DNA of 64,000 nt, from assembly GCF_019112545.1 (NCBI RefSeq), contig NW_025064898.1, positions 221,247 through 285,246 of the forward strand, written 5' to 3'. The notes under the pieces are model-generated. The model made no database searches. It saw nothing but the letters and a program-made list of their open reading frames with translations, and was not told the DNA's origin. The position numbers and the translations under genes were made by a program. The stretch's first letter is position 1. Every line of letters begins with the position of its first letter. Of this stretch, positions 52,101 through 64,000 are shown piece after piece. This DNA is from Guyanagaster necrorhizus (lineage: Eukaryota > Basidiomycota > Agaricomycetes > Agaricales > Physalacriaceae).

Positions 52101-55100
52101 TCTCTGAAGTCTCAAGCTCACTCAAGCATCATTTCTTTGAATGTTTTTTTCTCTTTCTGCTCATTAGCTTATGCAGCAAGATTGTTGGCATGGTGTATTG
52201 CTTGAATGTTGATTTCATGTTGGAGGTTGATGGTGAGGATGGTTTCTCTATCCTCTATCTCCTTATCCCAGTGATCCTCCAAGTCTGCATCTGATAATTT
52301 AAAGGGTGTTTTTTGGCATTTACACTGAGTGAATGTCATTTTTCTGATTTTTCAGTTAATCAGTGGGTTGTGCCTGATTAGCCAGTCATAGCTAAGAAAA
52401 ATTTTCTTGATTCTGAGGTCAATGACTGCTAAGTCAATTCACTCAGAGTAGTTCTTGATCATGAGTCACAGTTCCATGAACTCAGTAATAGAATCAGCTT
52501 GGTTCTTGATGCTATCAGCAATGTATATTAGTTTTGGGGCTGCAGTAGCTCTTGTTGAGAGCTGATGCTTGTTGATGAAAGCTTGATTAATGGAACTGCC
52601 TGTGCAACTGCTATTGATTAAGGCTGTTACTGTATGTGCAGTGTGAGATATGAGTGTTTTAATCTGGGCTTTGGCCAATAAGTCCTACCCTGAGGTCTTA
52701 GTTCATTGAATGAACTTCTTTGGTCCTTGAAGTTCATCCAACCATTCCAGGACATGGCATCGCTTGGCTCTTTATAGTCTCTTGATGGCATCATTTACTA
52801 CCTCTTTGATCTAGGTCTTGTGAACTCAGTTTCTGAGCACTGTTTTTGCTGCTTCTTTAGTTTTGGCATCTTTGATGGCTCACTATGTCTATTCAGTCCT
52901 GAATGGTTGGAGCCAGCTACTGGGGCTCTCTGCTCCTGTTCAGCCTATAGGCATTTGAGTTTCTTTTTGTGATTCTTTGGTGTGTGGAGTGGATAATCAG
53001 AGTATATTTGAATGTGTGTTTAAATTAGATATAGGAGTAACTACAGGAGTACTATCAGTCTGATCAGTGGCTGTTGTTGGCACACCATGAATGTCTTTGG
53101 CCAACCCAGTAGAATCACTCACTGGTCAGCCCTGTCTTTTACTTCTTCAATCTTAGTGTCCATGCTAAGTCTCTCCTCTTTCTTCTAGAGTTTGGCTATC
53201 TGCACATAGATATCTTCTTGAGTTCACTTCTTCTTCAGGCAATCCTTAGCCATATAGCCCTTTTGCCCACAGTTAAAGCATTTGCCTTCTTTTTTCATCT
53301 GATCTATATCTATGAGCTTCTCTGCCTCTGTATATGTGGTTCCTGTTCCTGTCTTCTGCATGCCATAGGCTGAAGCCATTGAAGATCCTGATGATTTTCC
53401 AGCAGTTGTCCCTAACAGTTTGGAGTTGTTTGAGGTTGGTGGAGTCAACTTCTTTGTGTAATCTTGCAGTGTCAATTGCTCTGCTTTCTGCCTTTGTCAC
53501 TCCTTACACATCTCAATAATCCTCTCCTTCCATTCATCATATCCTACCAGCATTAGAGCTTTAATGCCGATGGCTGAGATCATCATGATGTAAGAGGAGG
53601 GGACTCCTTGTTTGAGGGCCTTAATCATTCATCCATTGTTTGTCATATCATCTTGAATACTGGCAAGTTTAGTGAGCCATTCTAGCTCATCAAGGTAATC
53701 CATAGCCACTTTATCACTCATCTTGTAGTTTTTGATCTTTTGCTTGTACACTTCTTGCATCACCAGATCAATGAACTTGTTATATAGCATTTGTTTGAAG
53801 ACTGGCCATGAGGGATATCAGTAATGCTCTCTAATGGTCGATTGGAAGTTGGGTGAGATTAAGATCCACCATGCTTTGGCTTTTTCTTCAAGATATGAGA
53901 TGGCAAATACAACTTTGTTTATGTCAGTCCTGAGGAACCCAATGTAGACCTCAAAATATTGTTTACAGTTGACCAGAAATCAGTCAATATCATCAGATGC
54001 TCCTTTGAAGGAGTGGAGTTTCTGAAGTAAATCAGATTGGCACTATAGTATGGTGGCATCACTTGATAATGCATCTATCAGGTTGAGCCAGTCTGAAAAA
54101 GAGGGGTGTCACTATTCAACTGGCAGCCTGAAAAATGAATGTAGGGAATTGTCATCTGTGATCAGGCTTTCTTGAGAGGTGACTTCTTTTCAAATGATGA
54201 CACCATCCTGTACAGTAAAGCCTAATCATACTGCTTCAGGATAATCTCTAATCAGTTCCTTCCCACTCTTAGTGGCTTCATCAGATAGAGGCTGTGCCCC
54301 TAAAATTCTGCTTTCTCTGCTGGTCTAGAGATTCTAGTATGAGCTCAGCAGGTTGGTTGGCTGAGGTCAGGACCTTGACAGCTGAGTTGCCATGAAGTGA
54401 GAGAAGAGGGTGGAGTATGAAAATGTACTTTGGATTGACAAAGCCATGTATATAGCTTGTTTTGGGGTAACAGGAGGTGACCAGGGCATTGGCTGTACAG
54501 GTTTTAGCATTTGATATGCTAGTGATCTGCTGACCAGATCTTCTGGGTGATTCTTGTTATATTATTAGGCAGCATAATCTATGGCTACATATCTAAGGAT
54601 TTCTATTTGTTCATTAGGTTTAGAATGCATATATAATTGTCCTATCTGTGTTGTCAACTAGTTAGCATCACTCCATAAAAATCTTATCTCTCTCAGATAC
54701 AACTCCTGATATTCCTACATCCTTGCTCTCTGTATCTCCTTTTTGAGTGCTTCTTCATCTGTATCCTCCATTAGTCTATAGGCAAGTTCTCCACCAGCAT
54801 GAGATGGATCACTGCTTTCAGTCTTCTTGCCTTCCTCAAGCTCATTGTCCTTTTCCCCCTTCTCAAGAGGGAAGATGATGGGCAGGTCATACAAACTCTC
54901 CTTGCCCCCTTGTGATTGTATAGTTTTTGTTGATCCACTGCTCTTGCTGGATACTGGGTCCAGTGAAAAGGCTTGAAAAGTTAGAGGCATAAAGGTAGGT
55001 GGAGGTGAGCTGACTTCCAATACTGGAGTTGTATCAGTTCCCTCCAGTTGCTTGTGCCATCTCCACTCACTCATAATAGAGGCAAATGTTCTGGTAGTAT

Positions 55101-56451
55101 TTATGATCAAGGAGCTGTCTGACCACTCAGCTCCTGAGAAACTCTTGGAGAGCATAAGCAGAGATGTGGGCATTTCCAGGCACTTATAGTCTATAGTGCC
55201 TGAGGACAGACTCATTATCACCAAATGTGATATTAGTGCTAGAAGTTCTTTGGGAAGGGAGATACTGGAGAGTTGGAGGGCATCAGGAAGGTTCTAGAAC
55301 ATCATCCTGAGAGGGAGGAGTGATTCTATTGCTTCTTGCTCAGGCTTTATCAGTGGTGAATACTTCAGCATCAGTCTACTGTGCTGAAGCCTATGGATCA
55401 GTTTTGGTAGTACTAGGCTCTCTGAATACTGGAATTGAGAGGGATCTGTCTGCTTGTACTAATGTGAGTACCAAGGTGACTTCAGGTTATAGTTTGTACT
55501 AGTTTGAGATGTCAATGCTTTCTAATTGAACTCTCTCATCCTCTCACTGCTGCTCCTAGTGCTGCTGATCATACTTGGCAGCTTTCTGCATCTGTCTGTC
55601 TCTTTTGATAATGCACTCTTTCAGCTTGCTCCAGACTGGCTGCAAAGCATTTTGCTGTCTCTGTTCTTCTTGTTGGAGGGTATCATTATAATTGAATGAG
55701 ATGTTGAGATCCCATATGGGGAATAGCCAGTGGATGATTTTGTTTCTATTTTTTTAAGCCTGTTGCATATTATTGAGCCTGTCTGAGAGGCTCCTCTCCA
55801 GTCTGGTGCTGCTTCTAGCAGAGTGCTGAGCCAAGGGGCTGTGAGGCTGGCCGCCAGATGTTATGCAGCAGGATCTTGAAGCCAACCAAATAACATCGAG
55901 GGAATCTTGAGCATGATTAGCAACTCCACAGGCTCGAGAGGTGCTAGAAGAGTTGGAGAAGAGCAGCTGAGGGAGGTCCTCTGGGAGATTTCCATCCTTC
56001 TGGATGGAGGGTGAGACCCAGAGATTTCTGAATCTTGTGATCCAATGCTGATTTGATCCAGGTCAAAGAGGATATTCATGTCTTTCTTCTTCTTGATTGC
56101 TCTCCTGATACAAGCCACTAGGCCTGGCTTCTGATAAGAGGCTGCCTAGAGGCTGGTAGGTCATTCTTCTAGAGTTGGAGATGTCATATAATAAGAGATC
56201 AGAAGTTATATTTCATAGTATATATCTAATATGTTAGAATTCCTGATAATATCAAATAGCTCAGGTGGTAATTGAGTGATGTTCTCAGCACAGCTAGATA
56301 ATCACAAGTAAGCCTAAAAGAGTTCTGACAATGAAAGCTAGGAGTTCAAGGAACTTTCAATCAAAGTTTGGATCATTAGGGTTCAGAGCAGGCATTCAGT
56401 TTCTTAGCATAATTGGGCTTAAGAAAGAGAAGCTAGAAGCTTCGAGCTAAT

Positions 56452-56922
56452 TGTTAGACTCAAGCATCACATGAACAAAAACACATGATAAATAGAAGCT
56501 GCCTTGCACTTCAGGCAGTCAACTGAGTTCACTGATGTGCTTCTTGATTGGTGTGTCACAAAGCCAAGTGAATTGGCTTGAGAGTAGAATAGTATGAAAA
56601 TAAACTTTAGCTCAAAGTTGGGGATTATGAGCAAGAGTGAGCCTCCTTAAACACTGTATAAGAAATGACTATAAATACTACTGCTTATTGTGCATTGTCA
56701 TATCCTTTGTGCTTTTTGTCCTTGAGCATTGTTACTATATATAAAAGATTGATTGTGCATTGTTGGGCAGCATTGTCACATTGAAAGACAATGACTGACT
56801 TGGCCAGTTGTGATGACTAAGCTTTATCTCATGGTCTTAAGCACCTTTGTTTAGATGCTCTGACTAAGCATAAATAGGGGTTAATAGAGAGAAAGAGAAG
56901 AAAGAAGAGAAAAATCATAACA
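56452..56922 (-). repeat. Gypsy-1 LTR, right copy (5' LTR of the minus-strand element)
   Basis: Direct repeat of 48722-49192. Bounded by TGTTAG at 56452 and TAACA at 56922, then GTATC. The minus-strand sequence just inside it (ATTAGCTCGAAGCTTCTAG) is shared with Gypsy-2 just inside its LTR. Confidence 0.9.
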
Positions 56923-56927
56923 GTATC
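56923..56927. repeat. Target-site duplication GTATC, right copy
   Basis: Directly follows the right LTR and matches 48717-48721. Confidence 0.85.
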
Positions 56928-57157
56928 ATCAACTAATCTGTCTCTCTCTCTCTTAAACTTGAGAGATTCATTGTTTTCATTGACAACTGGTAACTGAACA
57001 CCAACAGATATCACATGATCATTTGAGCATGCTGATACACTGTCTTTGCCAGAGATGAGGTCTAGCACCTGCTGGCTAGGCTTTTGAGTGCATCCAGAAT
57101 AGATTTCTTCAACTATGGATTGGACTGTAGGCTGGGCTTCAGGAGCTAAATGACACC
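56928..57157 (-). mobile_element. Ty1/copia fragment, linker upstream of RT, minus strand
   Basis: A minus-strand frame ending ...LKFKRERDRLVDD reaches the right GTATC. Across the Gypsy-1 insertion the copia reading resumes with KDADFLEEYAMA at 48.7 kb, with a one-base frame slip. This is the copia integrase-RT linker, so both pieces belong to one element. The fragment ends where the Gypsy-2 LTR begins. Confidence 0.7.
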
Positions 57158-57703
57158 TGTAATAGCTTTGTATTATGATTTTTCCTATTTTCTTTTCTTT
57201 TCATCTGATTTATTCAGGAATTGACCCCTATTTCTGCTTAGTCAGAGTGCTTAAACTGATGCTTAGGATTGTGGGAAGGCTTAGTCAGCAGCACCACCCC
57301 AATTCTACTGCACTGCTGTGAAGCTTCACAGCAGCATAATGATAGAGTTTCTCTTTCATCATTGCATAGCAGTAACAGCAGTAACAGCATGACAGCAGAT
57401 AATATTCTTTTGTAGATAGCTTAGCAACACTGGACAATATGCTCTACAGCTTCAGGACAAACAATTAGGTAGTTATATATTTAGCATAAACAATGATTAG
57501 TATATAAATAGAATAGCTCTCACTATAGTAACTCCAGCTTCAAGCTAAAGTTTATTTTTTCACTATCTTATCTTGAGTGACTTGCAATGCCTTGACAACA
57601 CAGCACCATCAACACATCAAGTGGACTCTGACATTCTAACCTAAAGTGTGAGGTTGTATCAGTTTATCATGTATTATTGATCATATGGAATTTAGGCTTA
57701 ACA
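57158..57703 (+). repeat. Gypsy-2 5' LTR
   Basis: A 546-bp block beginning TGTAATAGC and ending CTTAACA, followed by ATTAGCTCAAAGCTTCTAG, which matches the sequence inside the Gypsy-1 5' LTR. Parts resemble the Gypsy-1 LTR in reverse complement (TATTATGATTTTTC, CCCCTATTT-TGCTTAGTCAGAG), but overall it is clearly diverged. The boundary is inferred from homology because the other LTR is outside the window. Confidence 0.7.
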
Positions 57704-60700
57704 ATTAGCTCAAAGCTTCTAGCTTCTCTTTCTCAAGCCTAATTATGCTGAGAAACTGAATGCTCCCTATGCTTAACCCTTCAGATCTGAACTTTACCCA
57801 TGAGTTCTTCAAACTCCTTGCTTCTATCATCAAAACATTGATAGGCTTATTGGTGATCATACAGCTGTATCATAGACACTAATCAATAACCACTTGGGCT
57901 ATTTGACACTATCAAGAGTTTCAACATATCTGAATCATTCTCCACAAAGTCACACCAGACCTTCCCCTCTATAACATCCCTACCTCTGCCCAACAGTCCT
58001 TCCAATCTGTAGAAGGATCTATACCCAAAACTGTCTCTGAGAGCTCAACTGAAGAGCATCCTAGAGAAGAGGAGCAGCAGCAGCAGCAGCACCAGTATCC
58101 TCTGTGATCTCCAACAGCAGTCATCTGAGATCCTAGAAACCCTTGAGCTACAGGGTTTTGACGACTCAGACCTGACACCTCTATCCCATTCCCCAAGCAT
58201 AACATCCCTGCAATAAGGACTATAACTTCTATCTCTAGTGCCAGCATTGAATGCCATACTAGAGACTCCCTTGATGCCACATGGGTGGCTCAAGAGGCTG
58301 AAAGTACCAGGGACCCAGAGACCTGATATACCACATCAGTATGAAACAGCAGCACTAACAGCAGAACAGAGATTGGCAGTGACCCCTATTTCAATAATGA
58401 CAGTAACAAGTGCCAGTATTGGCATGCTGCTGCCTGAGAAGCAGACAGATTAGAGCAGTGCATGACTAGCCACACTGCAAGCAGAACAGGCTATGTACAA
58501 ATACTACTATGCATAGCATAATAGACTAATATCATCAACTCAGTCCTCCCCTGAGAGAGCAAAGTTCAATATGCTGACACTATTGCCAAGTACATCTAGG
58601 AGCAAGCATGTATCAAGTATGAGGCTGCAAGAGAGAATGCCCTCTTTGGGCAATATCTCTGAGCTTGAGAGGCAGCAGACTGAAGGAGAGGCTCAGGGAG
58701 CCTCAGAACCAGTACACTCATTAGAACCACCACTAACAGCATATCCAACACTCTGTTCCAGAAACCTAGCACTCCTGCCACTGAGTCTGATCTCTGAGCA
58801 GAGCCAGCCAAGAGAGTCACCCATGCAGACAATATTCACTGAAGAGCATTGCTTAACCTCAATGATGACTGCTCATTATCTTACAGGACTGATACCATCA
58901 CAGAGACTGACAATATCTCTATCTGGAGAAATGATATATTAGCAGACCAAAGAACTATTAGAGGGAACAATGAAGGCATCGATCCAACCAGTGACATCAG
59001 GTGGTTCCTTGATAGGAACTTCACCACTCTTTTTCTCTGATCTAGATTCTATCAAAATTTCCATTGGTATCACAGAGCAATGGTGGCAGCAGCAGAGTGA
59101 GAGGCAGTTGAGGAGCAGCAGAGGCAGTCTCAGCAGGAGCCTACTTCTCAACTCAGACCCAATGATGCTGAATCCAGCATGCAGCCCCAGCATGGTCATC
59201 CTGGAGGTTTATGACTCATGTGACAGTTCTCTCCTAGAGGGGAATGTGAGCAAAACTATCAACAAGGATGACAAGGAAGAGAATCTCAATGAGAAAGTTG
59301 AGGATCCTCTTTTTGAGTGGAGAAGTATATAGAATATACATACACATGAAGAAGAATTGGCAAAGAAGGCATAAAAGGTGTGCTGGAAGGACTTTATGGA
59401 GTTGTACCAGGATGATACAACTATATTATAGACAGATGACACCTGGTTGGTGTCACCCATGGGACAAAGGTATACTGCCACTGACAGGATTGAGTGCATG
59501 GAGATTTTACAATATGCAGCCACTGAGTGGGCCATTTTTATTTATAATAAATGATATTTAGAACATCAGATGGTGCTGTTACCAGCTTATAAGCCTAAGT
59601 ATGGTATGACACCAAGACCATAGACACTGAGCATAGTGCTGAGCAAGCCATCTAACATGGCCTCTTTGATCTGAATGGCATCCTCTCAATACTCATTCAC
59701 CACTTCAGCTATCTGCAGCACAGCATCTCAGCTTTTCAGAAGCTGACCTTCACTGAGCAGCCATTATCCAAACCCATGATAGCTGCTGATTTGGCAACCA
59801 TTTTCTGGACAATCTCCACCAGATAAAGCTAAAGGTAGTGGAATGGCTCCAAAGGCCTCTGAGGCAGACAATCCTGAGGCTACTGCTTAGGGCTGGACCA
59901 TCAAGAATGGGTGGATCATGCAAAAAGAAGCACCCCCATTGAGAAGTCCTATAGCTGATAATGGCTCACTTTATTCATTCCCAGGACCCCTGACAGAATG
60001 GGCAGTCCCACTCTTTGACAAGATCTTGAACTCTATGACTGCTCTTGTGCTCGATGCTCAAATATTAAACATCAAACCAAATCTCATATGAGAACCCCAC
60101 TCCTTTAGGGGAGCATCTGATGATATTGATTGCTTTCTAACTGACTATGATCAATATTTCTAAGTATTTGCCTTATACTTTCAGCTTGATATATATAAGG
60201 TCACATTTGCTTCAATCCACATGAAAGACAAAGCCAAAACATGGTGGGTCCTCTTATCCCCCATGTTCTGATCCACCACATGGTAACATCACTGATACCC
60301 CTCATGGCCAGTCTTCAAGCAGATGATTGTCAACAAGTTCATGAACTCTGCTATTTAAGAAGTCCACAAGCAGAAGATGAAGGACTTCAAGATAGCTGAT
60401 AAACTGGCCACAGACTACTTTGACAAATTAGAATGACTCAGGAAACTTGCTGGAGTCCAAGATGATATCACTGATACTAGATGGATGGTTGAATATATGA
60501 AGATGAGAGCTTCACTCTTCTATCTAAAGATTATCTCAGACATCGGACATGGTATTCTGAGGAGATATGACAAGTAGAAGGAATGCATCACCATGATATA
60601 CAGAGAGAGACAGTGACAGAAGGCAGAATCATCTACCCTATCATAGAGGGGATAGAAGAATCAGAAACAGAGCACAAAGCTCTCCACCTCCAATGTGACC

Positions 60701-63700
60701 ATGTCCACCAAGCCTGGCAGCTCAGCCTCGACTTCCTCCTATAGTGAGAAGAAAACCAGTATGGGCATGACATATATCAGAACAGGTAAGCTGATAGATG
60801 TGGATTGTCTCAAGAAGGAGAGGAAGTATTTTAATTGTAGCCAGAAGAGCCACACAGCATGAAACTGTCCCCAGAAGAAGAACAAATGCATCTGAAAAAA
60901 CATATAGGTGCAGATCACAGAGTTAATGAAGGAGGAAAAAGATCTCAGACCAAATACCAAGGCCAAGGAGGTAAAAGACAGGGCTGAGCAGTGAGTGATT
61001 TTGCTGACTCAGCCAAAGCACTAAAGAGTAGTGTGTCATTGTTAACCACTGGACAGACTGACTTTATCTTTGTAGTACCACCTATGTCTAAATTATGCAT
61101 GCATTTGAATATACCTGACATTACCACTCAGACACCAGAATCATCTAAGAAAGAAACTCAACCATCTATAGGCCAAACAGAGACAGAGAGCCCCACAAAG
61201 TGGCTACAACCATCCAACACTCATGTGTCATCATCAATCATAGGTCAGACTAACACTGTAGCACTGACTCAATTGCTTATAGGCTGAATAGGGGCAGAGA
61301 GTTCCATTGGTTGGCTAAAGCCATTCAACACTAAATGAACTTAGCAAGCCATCAAGGACATGAAGGACAAAGCTGTGGCAAAAGCCATGCTCAGGAACTG
61401 GGTCCACAAGATCTGGCCAAAGAAGTAGTAGATGATATGATTGAAGAAATGAAGAAGGCTGAACAATGCCAAGCCCTTGAATGGCTTGACCAATTACAAG
61501 GACCATGGAAGTTCATCCAACAATCCAGAATCTCAGGCCAAGATCTATTGGCCAAAGCCTGAATTGAGATACTTACATCTCAAAGCATTCATATAGTCAC
61601 TGTGCTAATCAACAGTGGGTGCATTGGAAGCTCAATCAACTGTGCTTTTGTCAGCAAGCACAATCTCCCTACCAGAGCTATAACAGCTCCTATTCCAGTC
61701 TATAATGTGGATGGAACAAAAAACCAAGCTGGTTCTATTACTGAATTTATAGAACTTAGACTCATGATCAGAGATCACTCTGAGTGAATTGATCTGGCTG
61801 TGACCAATTTAGGAACCAAGAAAAATTTTCTTGGTCATGATTGGCTTATATATCACAATCTGCTTATTAACTGAAAGACTGAATGCATCATTTTTGCCAG
61901 GTGCCAATACTGGAAGATTCTGTTTGAACTACCTGATAAAGATCCCAAAGATCAGTGGGATGAAGAAATGAAAGACAGTGAGATGATCCTTACTATCGAC
62001 TTACAGAAGGCCATTTGCATCTGCACCATACATTACATGAATGATCTGGCAGCAAAAGCCAATGCCAACAAGGAGGAAAAAATGTTTGAAGAGATGGTAC
62101 CTGAATAGGCATAGGACTCCTGAGACTTATTCAAAAAGAAAAGTTTTGATGAATTACCTGACCCAAAATCTTAGGACCATGCCATCAAACTTATCCCTAA
62201 TGCAAATGCTAATCTGAATTGCAAGATTTATCTGCTTGGCAATAATAAACAATAAGAATTAGACAAATTCCTTGATGAGAATTTATCCAGTGGAAGAATC
62301 TGGTCATCAAAGTCTCTGATAGCTTCTCCCTTCTTCTTTGTCAAAAAGAAGGATGGAAAACTCTGACCAGTACAAGACTATTGGAAGCTCAATGAGATGA
62401 TAATCAAGAATGGCTATCCACTTCTGCTGATCTCAGAATTGATGGACAAACTCCATAGTGCCAAATACTACATCAAATTGGATGTCTAATGGAGGTACAA
62501 TAATATACACATCAAAGAAGATGATGAGTGGAAGGCTGCTTTTTGAACTAACTGTGGACTGTTTGAACTGACAGTCATATTCTTTGGGCTCACCAACTCA
62601 TCTGCTATCTTTCAATAGATGATGAATGATATCTTTAAAGATCTCATTGCTATGGAGAAGGTTACAATTTATCTGAATGACATTCTAGTTATGTCCAAGA
62701 TGAAGGAGGAATATTGATGGCTAGTACAACAAGTACTAGCCCTAATGAGAAAGCATTGACTCTTCCTCAAAGCTGAAAAGTGTGAATTTGAGGTATTGGA
62801 AACTGAATATCTCAGAGTCATTATCAGCAAAGAAAGCATCAGGATGAATCCTGTCAAAGTAGTGGGAGTAACTGAATGACTAGAGCTGACCAAGAAGGAA
62901 TTACAATCCTTCTTTGGCTTCATCAACTTCTACCAATAGTTCATTTGAGACTACAGCAAAATAGTCTAACCCATGATGCAATTAACCAGAAATGTGCTAT
63001 AGACTTGGGAACTCTCACAACAATCAGTGTTTAATAACCTTAAATATTGATTGGCTGAGGATGTCATTCTTGCCATACCAAGCCAGAATGGAAAGTTTCA
63101 AATAAAAGCTGATTCAAGTGAAGATGCTATTGGAGCTGTTCTCTCTCAGAAATAAGATAGCAAATGGTGATCAGTCACATTCTTATCAAAAGCACTCATG
63201 ATCACAGAGCATAACTATGAGATTTATGACAAGGAGCTCCTCACCATAATGCTTGCCCTAGCTGAATGGCAGTATTATCTCATTGGAGTGATCCAGATCT
63301 TTGAGATCTAGACAGATCACCAGAATTTGTGATATTTCCATCTCTCACAGAAGCTTAATTGCTAACAAGCCCAATAGGTTATAAAACTATTCAAATATGA
63401 ATATATGCTATATTATAAGGCTGATGTAGCAAACAAGAAGGTAGATTTCCTCAGCCAGAGAGCTGACCATGATCAGAGAGGAGATGACAATAAAGGGGTC
63501 ATATTATGATCTAAACACTTCCAAGCAATAATCATGCTTACAGAGGAGGAAATATATGAGCATATCAAGAGTGCAATCTGGGACCCTCATAAATAGGATC
63601 AACAGATTGCCTTATCTCTGAACTATGAACAGAGACTAAAAAAGGAAGGAGAATTGATCTGCTATGATGGGTGGATTTATATTCCTAGAGATCAAGGACT

Positions 63701-64000
63701 CTATAGTGATATCATCATCATGTGTCATGACCATATAACTGCTGGATACCCAGGCATCACCAAAATGAAAGAGCTTGTATTATAAGAATATTGGTGGCTC
63801 AAAATGGATCATGATATCACCTGATATATCAAAGCTTGTGAGGTTTGTCAGTGAGGCAAATCCTCAACACAACCATAGACCACACTACTCCATCTGAATA
63901 AGGTGCCATTATCACCATAGACCTGTTAAGCCCAAACTCCATGTGACTATTAACATGTGATAAACAGTTCGGTACCTCACACTTCAGGTATATCCAACTG
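57158..64000 (+). mobile_element. Gypsy-2: decayed Ty3/gypsy element, plus strand, running off the window
   Basis: After the LTR come a gag leader (about 57.9-59.6 kb) and a gag capsid-like region (60.1-60.6 kb: KDKAKTWWVL, ADKLATDYFDKLE). A knuckle-like CSQK-H---NCPQKK follows at about 60.83. The protease-like LINSGCIGSSIN lies at about 61.6, RT at 62.2-63.0 ([38 protein letters not shown]), RNase H at 63.05-63.4 and the integrase H2C2 region at 63.5-63.86 (YPGITKMKEL, KACEVCQ). Dozens of stops interrupt it, mostly TGA for Arg/Trp and TAG/TAA for Gln. The RT site is YLND rather than YxDD (62670-62681). It is related to Gypsy-1 but a separate, older-looking copy. The rest of integrase and the 3' LTR lie beyond 64000. 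Confidence 0.88.

Larger units (their letters stand above)
48722..56922 (-). mobile_element. Gypsy-1: structurally complete Ty3/gypsy LTR retrotransposon, inactive
   Basis: An 8.2-kb element read on the minus strand between two 471-bp LTRs. The order is gag (55.2-53.2 kb) ending in a CCHC knuckle (CFNCGQKGYMAKDC, about 53.24-53.29 kb), a protease-like TALINSSCTGSSIN (about 52.6), RT (about 52.1-51.25, with KAEKCEF and FLGFTNFYQWFI), RNase H (about 51.2-50.7), and integrase with the H2C2 region (MMAEHPGITKT, about 50.5) and TTYHPQTDGQTE (about 50.0). PR-RT-RH-IN order defines Ty3/gypsy. The RT active site reads YLDN instead of YxDD (51545-51556), and many in-frame stops occur. It lies inside the copia element with a GTATC duplication. 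No classic TGG-type primer-binding site follows the 5' LTR. Confidence 0.92.

Noticed and set aside
48722..56922. The 471-bp repeats as inverted repeats of a DNA transposon
   Set aside because: They are in direct orientation and enclose gag-pol, so they are LTRs.

Overview
The window is fungal nuclear DNA, almost certainly from an agaricomycete (mushroom-forming basidiomycete). The genes are split by many short introns (about 47-60 bp, GT...AG), and the proteins match families typical of that class: an HNH-like family expanded in agaricomycetes, a 7-TM family, F-box/LRR proteins, and a FAR-17a/AIG1-like membrane protein. The retroelements are copia, Ty3/gypsy and DIRS-like. All exon models were built by hand from splice signals, reading-frame phase and remembered family consensus; no search was run.

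Layout. 1-3.6 kb: a decayed, CpG-poor DIRS-like retroelement (minus). 3.6-44.6 kb: a CpG-rich gene island. Its readable genes are an HNH-like protein (minus, 3.8-5.1), a FAR-17a/AIG1-like protein (plus, 9.3-10.4), a decayed EPL1 copy (minus, 11.0-12.8), an MFS drug/H+ antiporter-type transporter (plus, 15.9-18.2), mitochondrial ATP synthase subunit f (minus, 18.7-19.1), GPI transamidase subunit GPI16/PIG-T (minus, 21.9-23.8), AAA ATPase AFG2 (plus, 24.2-27.1), E2 enzyme UBC1 (plus, 28.6-29.4), a Zn2Cys6 transcription factor (plus, 30.6-33.5), a second MFS transporter (plus, 34.0-35.8), a 7-TM protein (plus, 36.6-38.0), an F-box protein (minus, 39.8-41.2), a 63-residue unknown (plus, 41.3-41.6) and a truncated HNH-like gene (plus, 43.7-44.6). 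44.6-64 kb: CpG-depleted nested retrotransposons. A Ty1/copia element is split by a complete Ty3/gypsy element (minus, with matched LTRs and a GTATC target duplication) and by a second gypsy element of a related family (plus, running off the window end).

The island mixes housekeeping genes (GPI anchoring, ribosome biogenesis, ATP synthase, ubiquitin transfer) with accessory genes (transporters, transcription factor, 7-TM, F-box, HNH-like). The transcription factor and the following MFS gene are co-oriented about 0.5 kb apart and may be functionally linked, but no biosynthetic enzyme lies beside them. I see no defence system, CRISPR array or metabolic cluster. The most unusual items are gene-structure oddities (candidate micro-exons of 9, 6 and 1 nt and a candidate GC-AG intron), the EPL1 relic, and the dated nesting and mutational decay of the retroelements.
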